Assembly: GCA_963803155.1 (NCBI GenBank)
Contig: CAWDMN010000033.1
Span: forward strand, 1-64,000
DNA: 64,000 nt
Source of the DNA: CAWDMN01 sp963803155
GTDB taxonomy: Bacteria > Acidobacteriota > Terriglobia > Versatilivoradales > Versatilivoraceae
Direction: 5' to 3'
Shown here: positions 25,193 through 35,030 of the stretch, piece after piece
Position numbering within the stretch: position 1 is the stretch's first letter
How the letters are laid out: every line of letters begins with the position of its first letter
Position numbers and translations under genes: made by a program
The notes under the pieces: generated by a model
The model's database searches: none
What the model was told of the DNA's origin: nothing
What the model saw: only the letters and a program-made list of their open reading frames with translations

Positions 25193-27415
25193 TCAAGGCC
25201 TTTTTGTGGTCTTTTCCAGCTCCGCGATTTCGGCTTTCACCTTGGGGATCGTCTCCCCATGAGCCGCTGGATCAGCGTGTTCCAGGAACTTACGGAATTG
25301 ATCTATTGCAGCCTGAGCTTGCCCCGCCTGTTCAGCGAGCAATCCAAGGTTCATATAGGGTTCGGCTCGATTCGGATCAGCCTGGATCGCCTTTTCAAAA
25401 TAGCGACGCGCCTGCGCTCCATCCCCTTTTCTGATGGCGATCAAGCCTGCCACGTTGTTGCCTTCGGCATGGAGGTCATCTTGCGTAAGGATCGCCCTGG
25501 CGGTGCGTTCTGCTTCCGGAAGCCGGTCCAGCTGAAGGTATAGCGTGGCAAGATTGGAGAGGTTTTGAAGATTGGCGAGATTCAATCCCGCCGCCTTTTC
25601 CATGGCATTAAGGGCCGGCTGGATTTGGCCGATGCGCAGCAGATTGTTCCCGAGCTGCGAATAAATCAGGTCTGTTCCCACCTCGTGCTGGACTGCCTGC
25701 TGGAAGAGCGCTGCCGCCTTATCATACCGCCGGAGACGCTGATAACACATCCCGAGATGTTGATAAATTAAAGGATTGCCGGGATCCTCTCGGAGAGAGG
25801 TTTCCAGAATGGTGACGGCCGGGCGGTACTGGTCATGGTTCATCAAGTGGGCGGCATCTTCCAAAGCTTTGATGATTCGTGTCCGCGATTTAGGATCGGG
25901 ACCGGACATGTCGAGACGCAATTGGCGGCTGACTCCGGCGCTGGCATAGCCCAGCGACTGCAGCTCGCGCATGGTCTGCTCGCTCACCTGCTGTCGCTCC
26001 AGGGTCAAGGGGGCTGAAGCCCCGGCGATGGTCAGCGCGATTTTCCTGAGTTTGTCCGCTTCGGTCGGGAATTGCGCGATGACATTCCGGGTTTCCGCCG
26101 GATCTTGGTCCAATTGATAGAATTCGGGAACCGGGGCCACCACTGCTTTTTGCGAGTTGGTCCTCACCGCCCTTAATTCCGACCATCCCATTTGAGTTTT
26201 TGGGTAGAGCGTTTCGCAAAACGCATAACGATCAGGAACTCCGCCCCTGCCTTGCAGCAAAGGGAGCAGGCTGCCCCCCTGCACTTGCGGGCCGGGGGAA
26301 ATTCCCAGGTAATCGGCGATCGTGGGCATGACGTCGATACTGCGAACTTGATCCTTTATGACCTTTCCTGAAGGGATTCCCGGGCCGGCCATCAGGAAAG
26401 GCACATGCGTTGTGGCATCGTAAAGAAAAATTCCATGCGTGTATTCACCATGATCGCCCAGCCCTTCCCCGTGGTCGCCCAACATCACCACCAGAGTCTT
26501 ATCGAGAAGACCGAGATCTTCGAGTCCCTTAAGGAATTCTCCCACCTTGGCATCCACATAGGCAACTTCTCCGGCATATAAATCGCGGGTATATTGCTGG
26601 CGATATGGGGGAGGTGGATCATAGGGGAAATGGGCATCGTAATAATGGAGCCAGAGCAGGAAATTTCCCCCCGGCTTTCCACTCGCTTGCTGGTTCCACT
26701 TCCTGATCCAATCGAGGCCGCGGCGCGTCACAACCTCGGCGCGCACTTCGGCCACCACGCCCGGTAGAAGGTCCGGCCCTGTATTCACATTCATCTCATC
26801 CGAATATTGTTGAAAACCCCGGTTCATGCCATAGAAATGATTGAGAACCGCCGCTCCTACGATGGCGGAAGTCGCCATGCCTGCCTGCTCACAAATTGAA
26901 GCCAGCGTTGGAATTTTGGGATCGAGCACGAATCCTCCGTTATCGCGGACCTTGTGGATGGGAGGATATGCGCCCGTCAGAATCGAGGCGTGAGCTGGAG
27001 TAGTTAAGGGGACGGAAGTGAATGCAGACTCAAAGCGAGTCCCGCGGGCGGCCACCGCGTCCAGGTGGGGAGTTTGCACTTTCCGGCTGCCATTGCAGGA
27101 AAGATAGTCATAGCGGAGGGTGTCCAGAGTGATCAACAGCACATTATGAGGGTTGCGGGGAGAGGCAGCCGCGGGAGCCGCCGAGTCTGGGCTTTTGCGC
27201 TGACAACTTGTGGCGATGCAGAGTGTCGCCAGGCAGGAAATCAGTGCGAATAAATTCAAGGTATTTCTACCGGCATAATTTCCCCTTAGTACGCTTAAAT
27301 AGGTTGCCAGTACGAAATGAGCAAAAGGGATTGGCCGCGAGTGTTTAAGGCAGGAAAAGTGCCCTCTCCCAGCTTCGCGGGGCGAGAGCAGGGGGCTTTC
27401 GTTTTCTTGATCCAA
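25193..27415 (-). CDS. Sulfatase-like (alkaline phosphatase superfamily) lipoprotein with TPR tail
   Basis: The N-terminus is uncertain: the longest frame opens with a TTG at 27415 without ribosome site, while the likely export signal is NLFALISCLATLCIATSC, a lipoprotein-type signal about 70 residues further in. The catalytic domain (residues about 90-480) has VLLITLDTLRYDYLSCNG and the metal motif LGDHGEGLGDHGEYTHG. The nucleophile position reads PLTTPAHASILTG: Thr replaces the Cys/Ser needed for formylglycine and His replaces Arg, so this is probably not a classical sulfatase but a phosphatase, phosphodiesterase or transferase relative. About six TPR repeats follow (530-735). It is divergent from the TPR/FG-GAP gene at 27606. 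Confidence 0.85.
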   Translation of the reverse strand: MDQENESPLLSPREAGRGHFSCLKHSRPIPFAHFVLATYLSVLRGNYAGRNTLNLFALISCLATLCIATSCQRKSPDSAAPAAASPRNPHNVLLITLDTLRYDYLSCNGSRKVQTPHLDAVAARGTRFESAFTSVPLTTPAHASILTGAYPPIHKVRDNGGFVLDPKIPTLASICEQAGMATSAIVGAAVLNHFYGMNRGFQQYSDEMNVNTGPDLLPGVVAEVRAEVVTRRGLDWIRKWNQQASGKPGGNFLLWLHYYDAHFPYDPPPPYRQQYTRDLYAGEVAYVDAKVGEFLKGLEDLGLLDKTLVVMLGDHGEGLGDHGEYTHGIFLYDATTHVPFLMAGPGIPSGKVIKDQVRSIDVMPTIADYLGISPGPQVQGGSLLPLLQGRGGVPDRYAFCETLYPKTQMGWSELRAVRTNSQKAVVAPVPEFYQLDQDPAETRNVIAQFPTEADKLRKIALTIAGASAPLTLERQQVSEQTMRELQSLGYASAGVSRQLRLDMSGPDPKSRTRIIKALEDAAHLMNHDQYRPAVTILETSLREDPGNPLIYQHLGMCYQRLRRYDKAAALFQQAVQHEVGTDLIYSQLGNNLLRIGQIQPALNAMEKAAGLNLANLQNLSNLATLYLQLDRLPEAERTARAILTQDDLHAEGNNVAGLIAIRKGDGAQARRYFEKAIQADPNRAEPYMNLGLLAEQAGQAQAAIDQFRKFLEHADPAAHGETIPKVKAEIAELEKTTKRP

Positions 27416-27605
27416 GTGTTTATTCCCGTTTCATTTTAATTGTCAGAATGACCACTAATATATTTACAGATTCTCAGCGCCTGCGTCATCGGCATCCTAA
27501 ATGAATTTTAACCGGAGTTTATGCTCTCTCCGCCGGCTTGATTTACAATTCTCTTTCGAGACAGTATTATACCGTTGACCCGTAATCTTGGACCACAAAA
27601 AATCC

Positions 27606-30005
27606 ATGGTTTGGAATCGCCTCTTGAATTTCCTCATCCATATTTTCCGAATTCTTTGTGTCTTGATTTATTTCTGGCTGATGGTCCTTTCGCTTTCTGC
27701 CCAGAAATCCCCCATCCTTCAAAGTCAGGAGTTGATTTCCGGCGGCGAATTCCTCAAAGCATTCGAATTGCTTGAGCCCTATGTGCAAACGCATCCGGAT
27801 GAGCCGGAAGCGCATGCTTTGTTAGGCTGGGCTTGTCTAAATCTCCAACGACAGCCGGAAGCGCTCGTCCATCTCAAAAAAGCCTGGGAGTTGGCCCCCC
27901 GGAACACGTCTATCCTGAAGATGTTGGCCAAAGCTTATATTGCCGCAAAACAAAACCAAAGTGCGGAACCTTGTTTGATTCGGTTAAAGGAGCTGGTCCC
28001 GAGGGACCCAGAAGCATGGTCGTTGCTCGGGCGCTTATACCAGGATGACAACCGGTTTACCCTGGCGCTCCCGGTCTTGCGGGAGGCTCTCCGACTCAAT
28101 CCGGAGGATGTGCAGGCTGAGTCCGCTTTGGCCTTCACTCTGCTCGGATTGGGCAAGCTTGATGAGGCATTATCCGCCTACCGAAAGGCGATTGACTTGA
28201 ATGGCCGGAGAACTCATCCTCTCGCGGGTCCTCATGCCTCCTTTGCCATCTTCTTGCTGCGGCTCAACCGGATTGAAGAGGCCAGGCAACAAATCCGCTT
28301 GGCGGAAGCTATCGATCCGCACTATGAATTAGTCAAAAAGGCCCGACTAATCTTGGATGCAAGAAATGGCCAATCCTTGCCTTCCGCGGGGAAAAGGTCG
28401 ATTCTCCCCCCCCCACAATTTCGGAATGTAGCAGAAGACGCCGGGGTCCATTTCGTACTGGAGAATTCTCCTACTCCCGCCAAGCATCAGATTGAGACAA
28501 TGCCGGGGGGAGTCGCGGTTCTTGATTTTGACCGGGACGGGTGGATGGATCTCTATTTCACCAATGGCGCTTTGAGCCCTTCACTCCAGCGGGATGGAGA
28601 CCGGTTCTGGAACCGGCTCTATCGGAATAGGGGAGACGGCACCTTTGAAGATGTCACCGCCAAGGCCGGTGTGCAGGGAGAAGGTTTCATGATGGCTGCC
28701 GCGGCGGCGGATTACGATAACGACGGCTATCCGGATCTTTTCGTGACCGGCGTCGACCGTAACATTCTCTACCACAATAACCGCGATGGCACTTTTACCG
28801 CCACTACCGCCAAATCCGGACTGGATCGGCCCCACCCGCAATATGGAAGGATGTGGGGCATTCATGCCCTCTGGACTGATTATGATCGGGATGGTTGGCT
28901 GGACCTCTTGGTGGTGAATTATTGCCGCTGGGACCCGCGGATTGAGCCGTTTTGCGGGGATCCTCGCAATCAGCTGCGCACTTATTGTCATCCGCGGTTT
29001 TACGACCCCTTGCCCAACCAGCTTTTTCACAACAACCGGGACGGCACCTTTTCAGATGCTTCGGCTGAATCCGGTATTGGTGCTCATTTGGGAAAAGGGA
29101 TGGGCGCAGCCGTGGCCGATGTCGACGGAGATGGTTGGCCCGACATCTTTGTGGCCAACGACACGGAACCCAATTTTCTCTTTCGCAACCAGGGGAATGG
29201 ACAATTTGAAGAAGTGGCGATGAAATGGGGAGTGGCCTTGAACCAATTCGGTTCGCCAGTTTCTTCGATGGGAGTTGACTTTCGGGATATCGACAATGAT
29301 GGGAGGCCTGATCTATTTATTACCGATTTGACCAATGAGGGCTGGATGCTGTTTCGCAATGCCGGCAGCCATTTTGAAGATATTGCCGATTCTTCCCGGA
29401 TTGGCCTCCTCAGCCTGCGCTTCGGCGGATGGAGCAACGTCATCGCAGATTTCAACAACGATGGCTGGAAAGATCTCTTTGCCGCGGCAGGTCATGCCAT
29501 GGATAACCTTGCCTCCGCGGAAAAAGGCGATTATGCTCAGCCGAACCAGCTCTTCCTGAACCAGGGGAATAGAACATTCACCGATGCCACTCCAAAAGAG
29601 GGCCATGGAATCAGCCAGCCTGGTCCGCATCGGGGTGCGGCAGTTGTGGATTTCGACAATGACGGTCGGCTCGATCTGGTGGTAACCGCCCTTGGCGAAA
29701 AAGCCCGCCTCTTTCAAAATATAACTCCGGATCCTGGCCACTGGCTGATCGTGAATCTGAAAGGGACATCTTCCAACCGGGATGGGCTGGGAGCAATTTT
29801 AAGGTTAGAGACTCCCGAGGGGCGGATTCAATGGAACCAAGCCACTCAGTCAGTAGGGTTTGCTTCTTCCAGCGATCCCCGGATTCACTTCGGACTGGGC
29901 AGGGAAAGTCAGATCCGCCGGTTGGATATCCATTGGCCGAGTGGGAAAAAACAGCTATTGGAAAATCTGAGCTGCGATAGGATCCTGGTCGTCGAAGAAC
30001 CATGA
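27606..30005 (+). CDS. TPR - FG-GAP/VCBS - ASPIC/UnbV (CRTAC1-like) secreted protein
   Basis: I use the ATG at 27606, directly before a hydrophobic export segment (NFLIHIFRILCVLIYFWLMV, cleaved near SLSAQ); no strong ribosome site is visible. The roughly 799-residue protein has TPR repeats (about 40-250), then a propeller of FG-GAP repeats with calcium-like DxDxDG loops (DFDRDGWMDLYF, DYDNDGYPDLFV, DVDGDGWPDIFV, DFNNDGWKDLFA), and a C-terminal ASPIC/UnbV domain (about 710-795, with GTSSNRDGLGAILRLE and IHFGLGRESQIRRLDIHWPS). Such proteins are common in Acidobacteriota and Planctomycetota; their role is unknown. It is divergent from a sulfatase-like TPR gene, the same pairing as at 59-64 kb. 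Confidence 0.9.
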   Translation: MVWNRLLNFLIHIFRILCVLIYFWLMVLSLSAQKSPILQSQELISGGEFLKAFELLEPYVQTHPDEPEAHALLGWACLNLQRQPEALVHLKKAWELAPRNTSILKMLAKAYIAAKQNQSAEPCLIRLKELVPRDPEAWSLLGRLYQDDNRFTLALPVLREALRLNPEDVQAESALAFTLLGLGKLDEALSAYRKAIDLNGRRTHPLAGPHASFAIFLLRLNRIEEARQQIRLAEAIDPHYELVKKARLILDARNGQSLPSAGKRSILPPPQFRNVAEDAGVHFVLENSPTPAKHQIETMPGGVAVLDFDRDGWMDLYFTNGALSPSLQRDGDRFWNRLYRNRGDGTFEDVTAKAGVQGEGFMMAAAAADYDNDGYPDLFVTGVDRNILYHNNRDGTFTATTAKSGLDRPHPQYGRMWGIHALWTDYDRDGWLDLLVVNYCRWDPRIEPFCGDPRNQLRTYCHPRFYDPLPNQLFHNNRDGTFSDASAESGIGAHLGKGMGAAVADVDGDGWPDIFVANDTEPNFLFRNQGNGQFEEVAMKWGVALNQFGSPVSSMGVDFRDIDNDGRPDLFITDLTNEGWMLFRNAGSHFEDIADSSRIGLLSLRFGGWSNVIADFNNDGWKDLFAAAGHAMDNLASAEKGDYAQPNQLFLNQGNRTFTDATPKEGHGISQPGPHRGAAVVDFDNDGRLDLVVTALGEKARLFQNITPDPGHWLIVNLKGTSSNRDGLGAILRLETPEGRIQWNQATQSVGFASSSDPRIHFGLGRESQIRRLDIHWPSGKKQLLENLSCDRILVVEEP

Positions 30006-30354
30006 AGCTTGCCTTATGGATTCAAATTCGGATTCTCTTTAAATAAACTTCAGGTACCTCGGGGATTAGAAGGAGCATATAATCCGGATCCTTGTCAGAC
30101 TCGGGCTAGAAAACGCTCGAAGAAAATTATGCTTTTTACCTAAAGGTATCAAGCTTCCCCGTAAATTATGTACAGGTTATTTCTTGTGGATTTTTTTTCG
30201 GGGGAAAGAATTGAGAGTGCGCTAGCTTTAATGGCGATCAGGGCGGTTATCAAATCCAGATCTGATAAATTCAAGGGGGGGTGTCCTAAATTCCCTTGCC
30301 AAACGTTGTACATTTATGGAAAAGTCCTGGTAGATCAGTAGATCACTGGATCCC
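30006..30354. other. Intergenic region upstream of the sigma factor gene
   Basis: About 350 bases, AT-richer than its surroundings, with T-runs at 30190-30198 and no open frame of note. It separates the UnbV gene from the sigma-factor gene and should carry the sigma-factor promoter. ECF factors often regulate themselves, but I cannot define a promoter motif here. Confidence 0.45.
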
Positions 30355-30924
30355 GTGAACCCAAAAGAACGCGACACACAAATTGAACAATTTTTCCGGG
30401 AGGAATACAAAAACCTCTATCGATACGTGTATCAATTTGCGGGGAACGTTGACGATGCCATGGAAGTGGTACAAGATACTTTTTTGGATTTTTATCGTCA
30501 TTCATGTAAAGAATCATCCTGCCAATGCGATCGAGCCTTGTTATTTTTCATGGCGAAAAATCATGCCATTGATGTGCTGAGGCGGGCTCGAACGCGGTTG
30601 ACTTATCAGCAAGAGATGTCAGCGGGGAAGTTGGTGCCATTGAACTCTTCTTCTCCTCGGACTCCGGAAGATCTCCTGATGGAACAGGAGCGAAAAAGGC
30701 GCGTGCAACAGGCACTTGACCAGTTGAGCAAGAAGGAACAGGAATGTCTGGCGTTGCGGCGGTGGGGCTTATCCTATCAAGAAGTAGCCCAGACCATGCA
30801 CATGAACTCGCAATCGGTCGGGCAAGTCATCACACGGGCGCTCAGAAAGTTTCGAGGTATTTATGCTCAGATTAGGGAAGATGAAAACGCGGCGGCAAAG
30901 ACCCGAGCTGCCGGACGACGTTGA
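30355..30924 (+). CDS. ECF-type RNA polymerase sigma factor
   Basis: The 189-residue protein opens with GTG and a weak ribosome site. Region 2 (about 10-80) shows YRYVYQFAGNVDDAMEVVQD and FLDFYRHS, the polymerase-binding and -10-recognition helices; region 4 (about 120-170) shows LDQLSKKEQECLALRRWGLS and YQEVAQTMHMNSQSVGQVIT, a helix-turn-helix for the -35 element. There is no region 3 or 1.1, as expected for ECF factors. Its 3' end overlaps the start of the next gene by 62 bases, implying translational coupling to an anti-sigma factor. It probably controls this cluster, including the two TonB receptors downstream; that target set is inference from position. Confidence 0.93.
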   Translation: MNPKERDTQIEQFFREEYKNLYRYVYQFAGNVDDAMEVVQDTFLDFYRHSCKESSCQCDRALLFFMAKNHAIDVLRRARTRLTYQQEMSAGKLVPLNSSSPRTPEDLLMEQERKRRVQQALDQLSKKEQECLALRRWGLSYQEVAQTMHMNSQSVGQVITRALRKFRGIYAQIREDENAAAKTRAAGRR

Positions 30925-32896
30925 ACTGCTCTCTTACCTGGATGGACAGCTGTCGTCGGAACGTTGTGCGGAAATCGAGAAACTATTGGCGGACTCTTGG
31001 GAGCTTCGGCTGCGGCTGTCTGAGTTGAGCTGTGACATTGAGGCCTATACCGAAGCAACCTCACATCTGGTCCCGCCGGAGGTTCCTCCTTTTGAGCAGG
31101 TTTGGAAGGGCGCCCCCGCAAATGTTGTTGCGGCGCCAATGAAGATGAAGGTCCTTCCCGGCCACTTGCGGAAACCGCAAAGCCCCCGATGGTTTTTCGT
31201 TCCTCACTGGCTGAGGTGGCCGGAGAGTATCGCCTTCCCATCCCCGAAGCTTGCGGGGGCTCTAGCCCTGCTGGCCATTGTCGTGATTGGCATCTGGATT
31301 CGAATGGGCACTGCTCCCACGGTTTCCGCCCAGGAACTCTTGAAACGCACGATCAGTGCCGAGGAACTGACCCTGAGCAAGGTTTCCAAGCCGGTCATCT
31401 ATCAAAAATTGCAGGTGCGCCGCCGCTCCGTCCTGCCGACGCGCAACGAATTAGCATCCTGGGAAATCTGGAACGATTCCACCCGGAATCGCTGCCGACA
31501 ACGCGGGGGGAACGATTCCAACGCGCAGGAGAGCATCAATGAGGGATCGCTAGAATATCCTCAGGTTCTCTCCGAGTTGCAGGCCGTTTACAGAACGAAT
31601 CGGATGAACCAACATCGGCCACTTTCCCCGGCCGCTTTTGCCTCCTGGCAGGCCCTCTATCTCGACCGGAAAGACAAGGTGTCCCAACGGAATCTACCGG
31701 ATGGACGGGAAGCTTTTGTGCTAACCACGGAAATATCCGGGTCCGCGGCTCCCAACAAAATTCTGCAGGGAGAGTTGGTGGTGCGGGCTAACGATTGGCA
31801 TCCAGTCGAGCAGCACCTCAAAGTTCAAGGCAGCGACGGGATCGAAGAATATCAAGTGACCGAATCGGATTTTCAAGTGCTGGCTTTAAATACTCTCGGT
31901 TCCACTTTTTTTGCCGAAACTCCTTTGCCGTTTGTTCCCGCGGCCGCGGCGACGGCGCCCGCCGTTTCCTCCGTGGTTATGCCCACTTCCGCCGAATTGC
32001 TGGCCGCGGAGATTCAAGCCTTTTATGGGATACATCGCGCCAAGGCTTGCCTGGGCGAATCGATTGAAGTGGTCCGCACTCCCAAGGGGAGGATTGACAT
32101 CCGCGGATTGGCTGCATCCGCGGAGCAAAAGGAAGAACTGCTGGATGAACTGCAAAGGGTTCCATATGTGGATTTGAGCATTCAGACAATAGAGGAGGCG
32201 GTTAATTCTGGGGAGTCCAGGTCCAGGGCTTTCAGCCAGGCACAGGCGGCAAGTGAGAGTGTGGCCAAACCCAACATCATTGTGCCACCGGCTCACGTGC
32301 CAATTCAAAAAGAGCTGGAAAAGTATTTCTCAAAAACCGAAATTGGCTCGGTTGAGAATCAGAATGTGAACCTCAAAATTGCCGAGCTTTCCACGGAGGC
32401 TCTCTCTTTCGCGAGGGAAACACTCTCCAATGCCTGGGCGTTGCAGCGGTTGGCGGAAAGGTTGAGTTCCGTCAAAATTGACCAATTGCCCTTGCAGTCC
32501 AAATGGTTGCTGGAGACCATGATCCGGGACCACCTGAGTGACGTTCAATCCGGTTGTGCCCGTTCTCGTCGATTGCTTTCTCCGATCATCGCCTCTATTC
32601 TGACGGGGGATGGTTCCTCGGCGGCACATCCGACGTTTGATTCATCCGAGCAATCCAAACGGGAAGGATCTAGCTGGATAGCTCAAGTACATTTCCTGTT
32701 TGAAAGAATTCAAAAAATGGACCGTTTAACCAACGGACTTTTGGCAGGCGTGGAGTTGCCGGTTGGAGGCGAAAACCGTGCTGCTCAAGAACTGATCTCC
32801 CTGTTTGAGGACTTAAGCAGGAGTTTTCCCAATTTAGAGCAAGAGATTGTCCAGGAATTTTCAGGCCACCCAACTCGAATGGAATCGAAGAAATAA
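30863..32896 (+). CDS. Large membrane-anchored anti-sigma-factor-like protein with a BON-like segment
   Basis: The start at 30863 is supported by GAGGT five bases upstream and overlaps the sigma gene. The N-terminal 60 residues (PDDVELLSYLDGQLSSERCA) resemble the anti-sigma zinc-finger helix bundle but lack its His-x3-Cys-x2-Cys ligands. One membrane helix lies at about 128-148 (LAGALALLAIVVIGIWIRMG), leaving about 530 periplasmic residues. Near 398-445 a BON-like stretch is visible (ESIEVVRTPKGRIDIRGLAA, then KEELLDELQRVPYVDLSIQT); the rest is helical and unassigned. At 677 residues it is far longer than usual anti-sigma factors (100-250), which suggests a built-in envelope sensor. The function is inferred mainly from the overlap with the sigma gene. 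Confidence 0.75.
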   Translation: MLRLGKMKTRRQRPELPDDVELLSYLDGQLSSERCAEIEKLLADSWELRLRLSELSCDIEAYTEATSHLVPPEVPPFEQVWKGAPANVVAAPMKMKVLPGHLRKPQSPRWFFVPHWLRWPESIAFPSPKLAGALALLAIVVIGIWIRMGTAPTVSAQELLKRTISAEELTLSKVSKPVIYQKLQVRRRSVLPTRNELASWEIWNDSTRNRCRQRGGNDSNAQESINEGSLEYPQVLSELQAVYRTNRMNQHRPLSPAAFASWQALYLDRKDKVSQRNLPDGREAFVLTTEISGSAAPNKILQGELVVRANDWHPVEQHLKVQGSDGIEEYQVTESDFQVLALNTLGSTFFAETPLPFVPAAAATAPAVSSVVMPTSAELLAAEIQAFYGIHRAKACLGESIEVVRTPKGRIDIRGLAASAEQKEELLDELQRVPYVDLSIQTIEEAVNSGESRSRAFSQAQAASESVAKPNIIVPPAHVPIQKELEKYFSKTEIGSVENQNVNLKIAELSTEALSFARETLSNAWALQRLAERLSSVKIDQLPLQSKWLLETMIRDHLSDVQSGCARSRRLLSPIIASILTGDGSSAAHPTFDSSEQSKREGSSWIAQVHFLFERIQKMDRLTNGLLAGVELPVGGENRAAQELISLFEDLSRSFPNLEQEIVQEFSGHPTRMESKK

Positions 32897-33274
32897 CGTA
32901 ATTACTCGGGCCCGGGCACCTTCTCTTTGGCTTCCAAGGAAATTTGACCGCATGGTTTTGTTCCGCCGTCGTGATTGCCCGCTGATGCTTCGCGTTATTT
33001 TGGCTTTGCTTGGTTGCTTCGTTTTATCAAGCCAAAAAAAACGGCGTGCCGGCGAACAATCAGCTCCGCTTCTCCCGCATCGGTCGGCAATTCCCAGGCT
33101 GCCACCCTCGATACTCTCCCAGACTTTGTGCCTCTTGAACCGATCACTTGGCAGCGGAGAGCCGAGTAATCGCGAAATGACGAAGTTATGCCTCAGACCG
33201 GTGGGACCCTCGAACGGATTTACCGATGGCAGTCACCCCGGTCGGAAGGTAAAAATACAAAAGGAAAATTTATC
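32897..33274. other. Intergenic stretch with no supported gene
   Basis: About 380 bases. A plus-strand frame from about 32984 begins MLRVILALLGCFVLSSQ, like a signal peptide, but continues into low-complexity basic sequence, overlaps the next gene and has no ribosome site, so I do not call it. No palindrome of note was seen. Confidence 0.4.
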
Positions 33275-34723
33275 ATGAAAAATCTGATCCAACGTCGATC
33301 GTTTGTTAAAAACGCCATGCTGGCCAGTGCCGCCCTGATGTCCCCAGCTCACAGAATATTGGGCGCCAACGATTCCCTCCGAATTGCGGTTGTCGGTATG
33401 CGATGGAAGGGCGGGGAGCATGTCGATCTGTTTCGCAAGACGGAGGGTGTCCGCGTTGCCGCCCTTTGCGATGTGGACCAGCTGATCCTGGATCGGGAGA
33501 CCAAGAAATTCACTGATGACAACGAGAAGGTGGAACAATATCGGGATGTCCGCAAGTTGCTCGAGGACAAATCGATCGATGCGATTGTGATTGCCACTCC
33601 CAACCACTGGCACTCCTTGTTGACTGTCTGGGCTTGCCAGGCGGGCAAAGATGTCTACGTGGAAAAGCCCGTCTCGCACGACATCTGGGAAGGGCGCCGG
33701 ATGGTGGAGGCGGCCCGCAAATATAGCCGGATCGTCCAATCAGGGACGATGTATAGGTCCGATGAAGGGTTGAAACAGATTTTCGATTTTGTTCATCAAG
33801 GCAACCTGGGGAAGATTTTGTACGTTCGCGGCCTTTGCTATAATCCCCGTCCCAGCATCGGGAAAGTAGACGGGCCACAGCCGGTTCCTCCGACGGTCGA
33901 TTATGATCTCTGGTCCGGACCAGCCCCGGTGGCGCCGATCATGCGCAAGCAGTTTCACTACGACTGGCATTGGCAATGGAATTATGGCAATGGCGATATC
34001 GGCAACCAGGGAATCCATCAGTTGGACATTTGCCGCTGGATGTTGGATCAGCGGGGATTGCCTCCCCGAGTTATGAGTTTTGGCGGGCGTTTGGGTTACC
34101 TCGATGATGGGGAGACTCCCAACACCGTGGTGGCCTTTTTTGACTATAAACCGGCCCCCATCATTTTCGAGGTCCGTGGCTTGCCGAGAAATGTGACGGA
34201 GCATCAGGGGGATAAGGGAGTCATGGATACCTATCGGGGTATTCGTGTGGGTGAGGTCATCCAATGTGAGGGAGGATTTGTCGCGGGCAGTTTTGCCTAT
34301 GACAATCAGGGCAAAAAAATCCGCGAATTTGAGCGGGATGGCGGCGGAAAACATCATCTCAATTTTCTCAAAGCCATCCGAAGCCGCAAATCCGCCGACT
34401 TAAATGCCGACATCGAAACGGGGCACCTCTCCAGCGCCTTGCCCCACATGGCAAATATTTCCTTCCGTCTAGGACAGCCTTCCGATGGGAAGACCATACT
34501 TCAATCGTTGGAGAACAATGCCATCCTTGTCGATGCCTTTGAGCGATTCCAGGAACATTTGCTGGTAAATGAAGTCAGCCTCAACAAAACCCCCCGATTC
34601 TTGGGGCCCTGGTTAAGCATGGATAGCCAAACGGAGAAGTTTGCCGGCGAACATGGCGAAAAGGCCAATGCTTTTCTGCGTCGTGAATATCGATCCCCTT
34701 TTATAGTGCCCGAGAAAGTTTGA
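33275..34723 (+). CDS. Tat-exported Gfo/Idh/MocA family oxidoreductase
   Basis: The start at 33275 follows AAGGAAAATTTATC and opens a twin-arginine signal, MKNLIQRRSFVKNAMLASAA. The 482-residue protein has the nucleotide-binding segment LRIAVVGMRWKGGEHVDLFR, the EKP motif in VYVEKPVSHDIWEGRR, and the active-site block NGDIGNQGIHQLDICRWML. Exported family members are thought to carry their nicotinamide cofactor through the Tat system fully folded and to oxidise or isomerise glycans; some are glycosidases of the GH109 type. It lies between the sigma/anti-sigma pair and the TonB receptors, suggesting a periplasmic step on imported sugar. The glycine-rich loop is atypical (VGMRWKGG). Confidence 0.88.
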   Translation: MKNLIQRRSFVKNAMLASAALMSPAHRILGANDSLRIAVVGMRWKGGEHVDLFRKTEGVRVAALCDVDQLILDRETKKFTDDNEKVEQYRDVRKLLEDKSIDAIVIATPNHWHSLLTVWACQAGKDVYVEKPVSHDIWEGRRMVEAARKYSRIVQSGTMYRSDEGLKQIFDFVHQGNLGKILYVRGLCYNPRPSIGKVDGPQPVPPTVDYDLWSGPAPVAPIMRKQFHYDWHWQWNYGNGDIGNQGIHQLDICRWMLDQRGLPPRVMSFGGRLGYLDDGETPNTVVAFFDYKPAPIIFEVRGLPRNVTEHQGDKGVMDTYRGIRVGEVIQCEGGFVAGSFAYDNQGKKIREFERDGGGKHHLNFLKAIRSRKSADLNADIETGHLSSALPHMANISFRLGQPSDGKTILQSLENNAILVDAFERFQEHLLVNEVSLNKTPRFLGPWLSMDSQTEKFAGEHGEKANAFLRREYRSPFIVPEKV

Positions 34724-35030
34724 TTTTCCCGGCGGCTTGAATTCCTGCATGGCTCAGAGGATGGTTCATCAAAGTAGTGAATTTTGATCGATGATGAAGC
34801 CTGTGGCGCAGATGGGTGACTCCAACGAGTCCGCTGCTTTTGCCTGGATTACAAGCCGCGGAGCCGATGGGAAATGCGAGTCTGCGCTTCGGTCTATCGG
34901 CCCTTGGCTAGTGAGTACACGTTTTGGAATCATTGAAAGTGACAGGAACCAACCTCTATTATAGAATTGCGCCATCTGACCTCGGGGTCGCGACCATATG
35001 GGAGAAGTGGGTTGGGTTTGGAGGCGCACG
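34724..35030. other. Intergenic stretch with a degenerate palindromic repeat
   Basis: About 300 bases before the first TonB receptor. It contains GACTCCAACGAGTCCGC at 34819-34835 and GCGAGTCTGCGCTTCGG at 34875-34891, which match arms of the palindromic family seen at 45576-45686 and 57346-57379. The receptor promoter should lie in the right half; no firm boxes were found. Confidence 0.5.
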
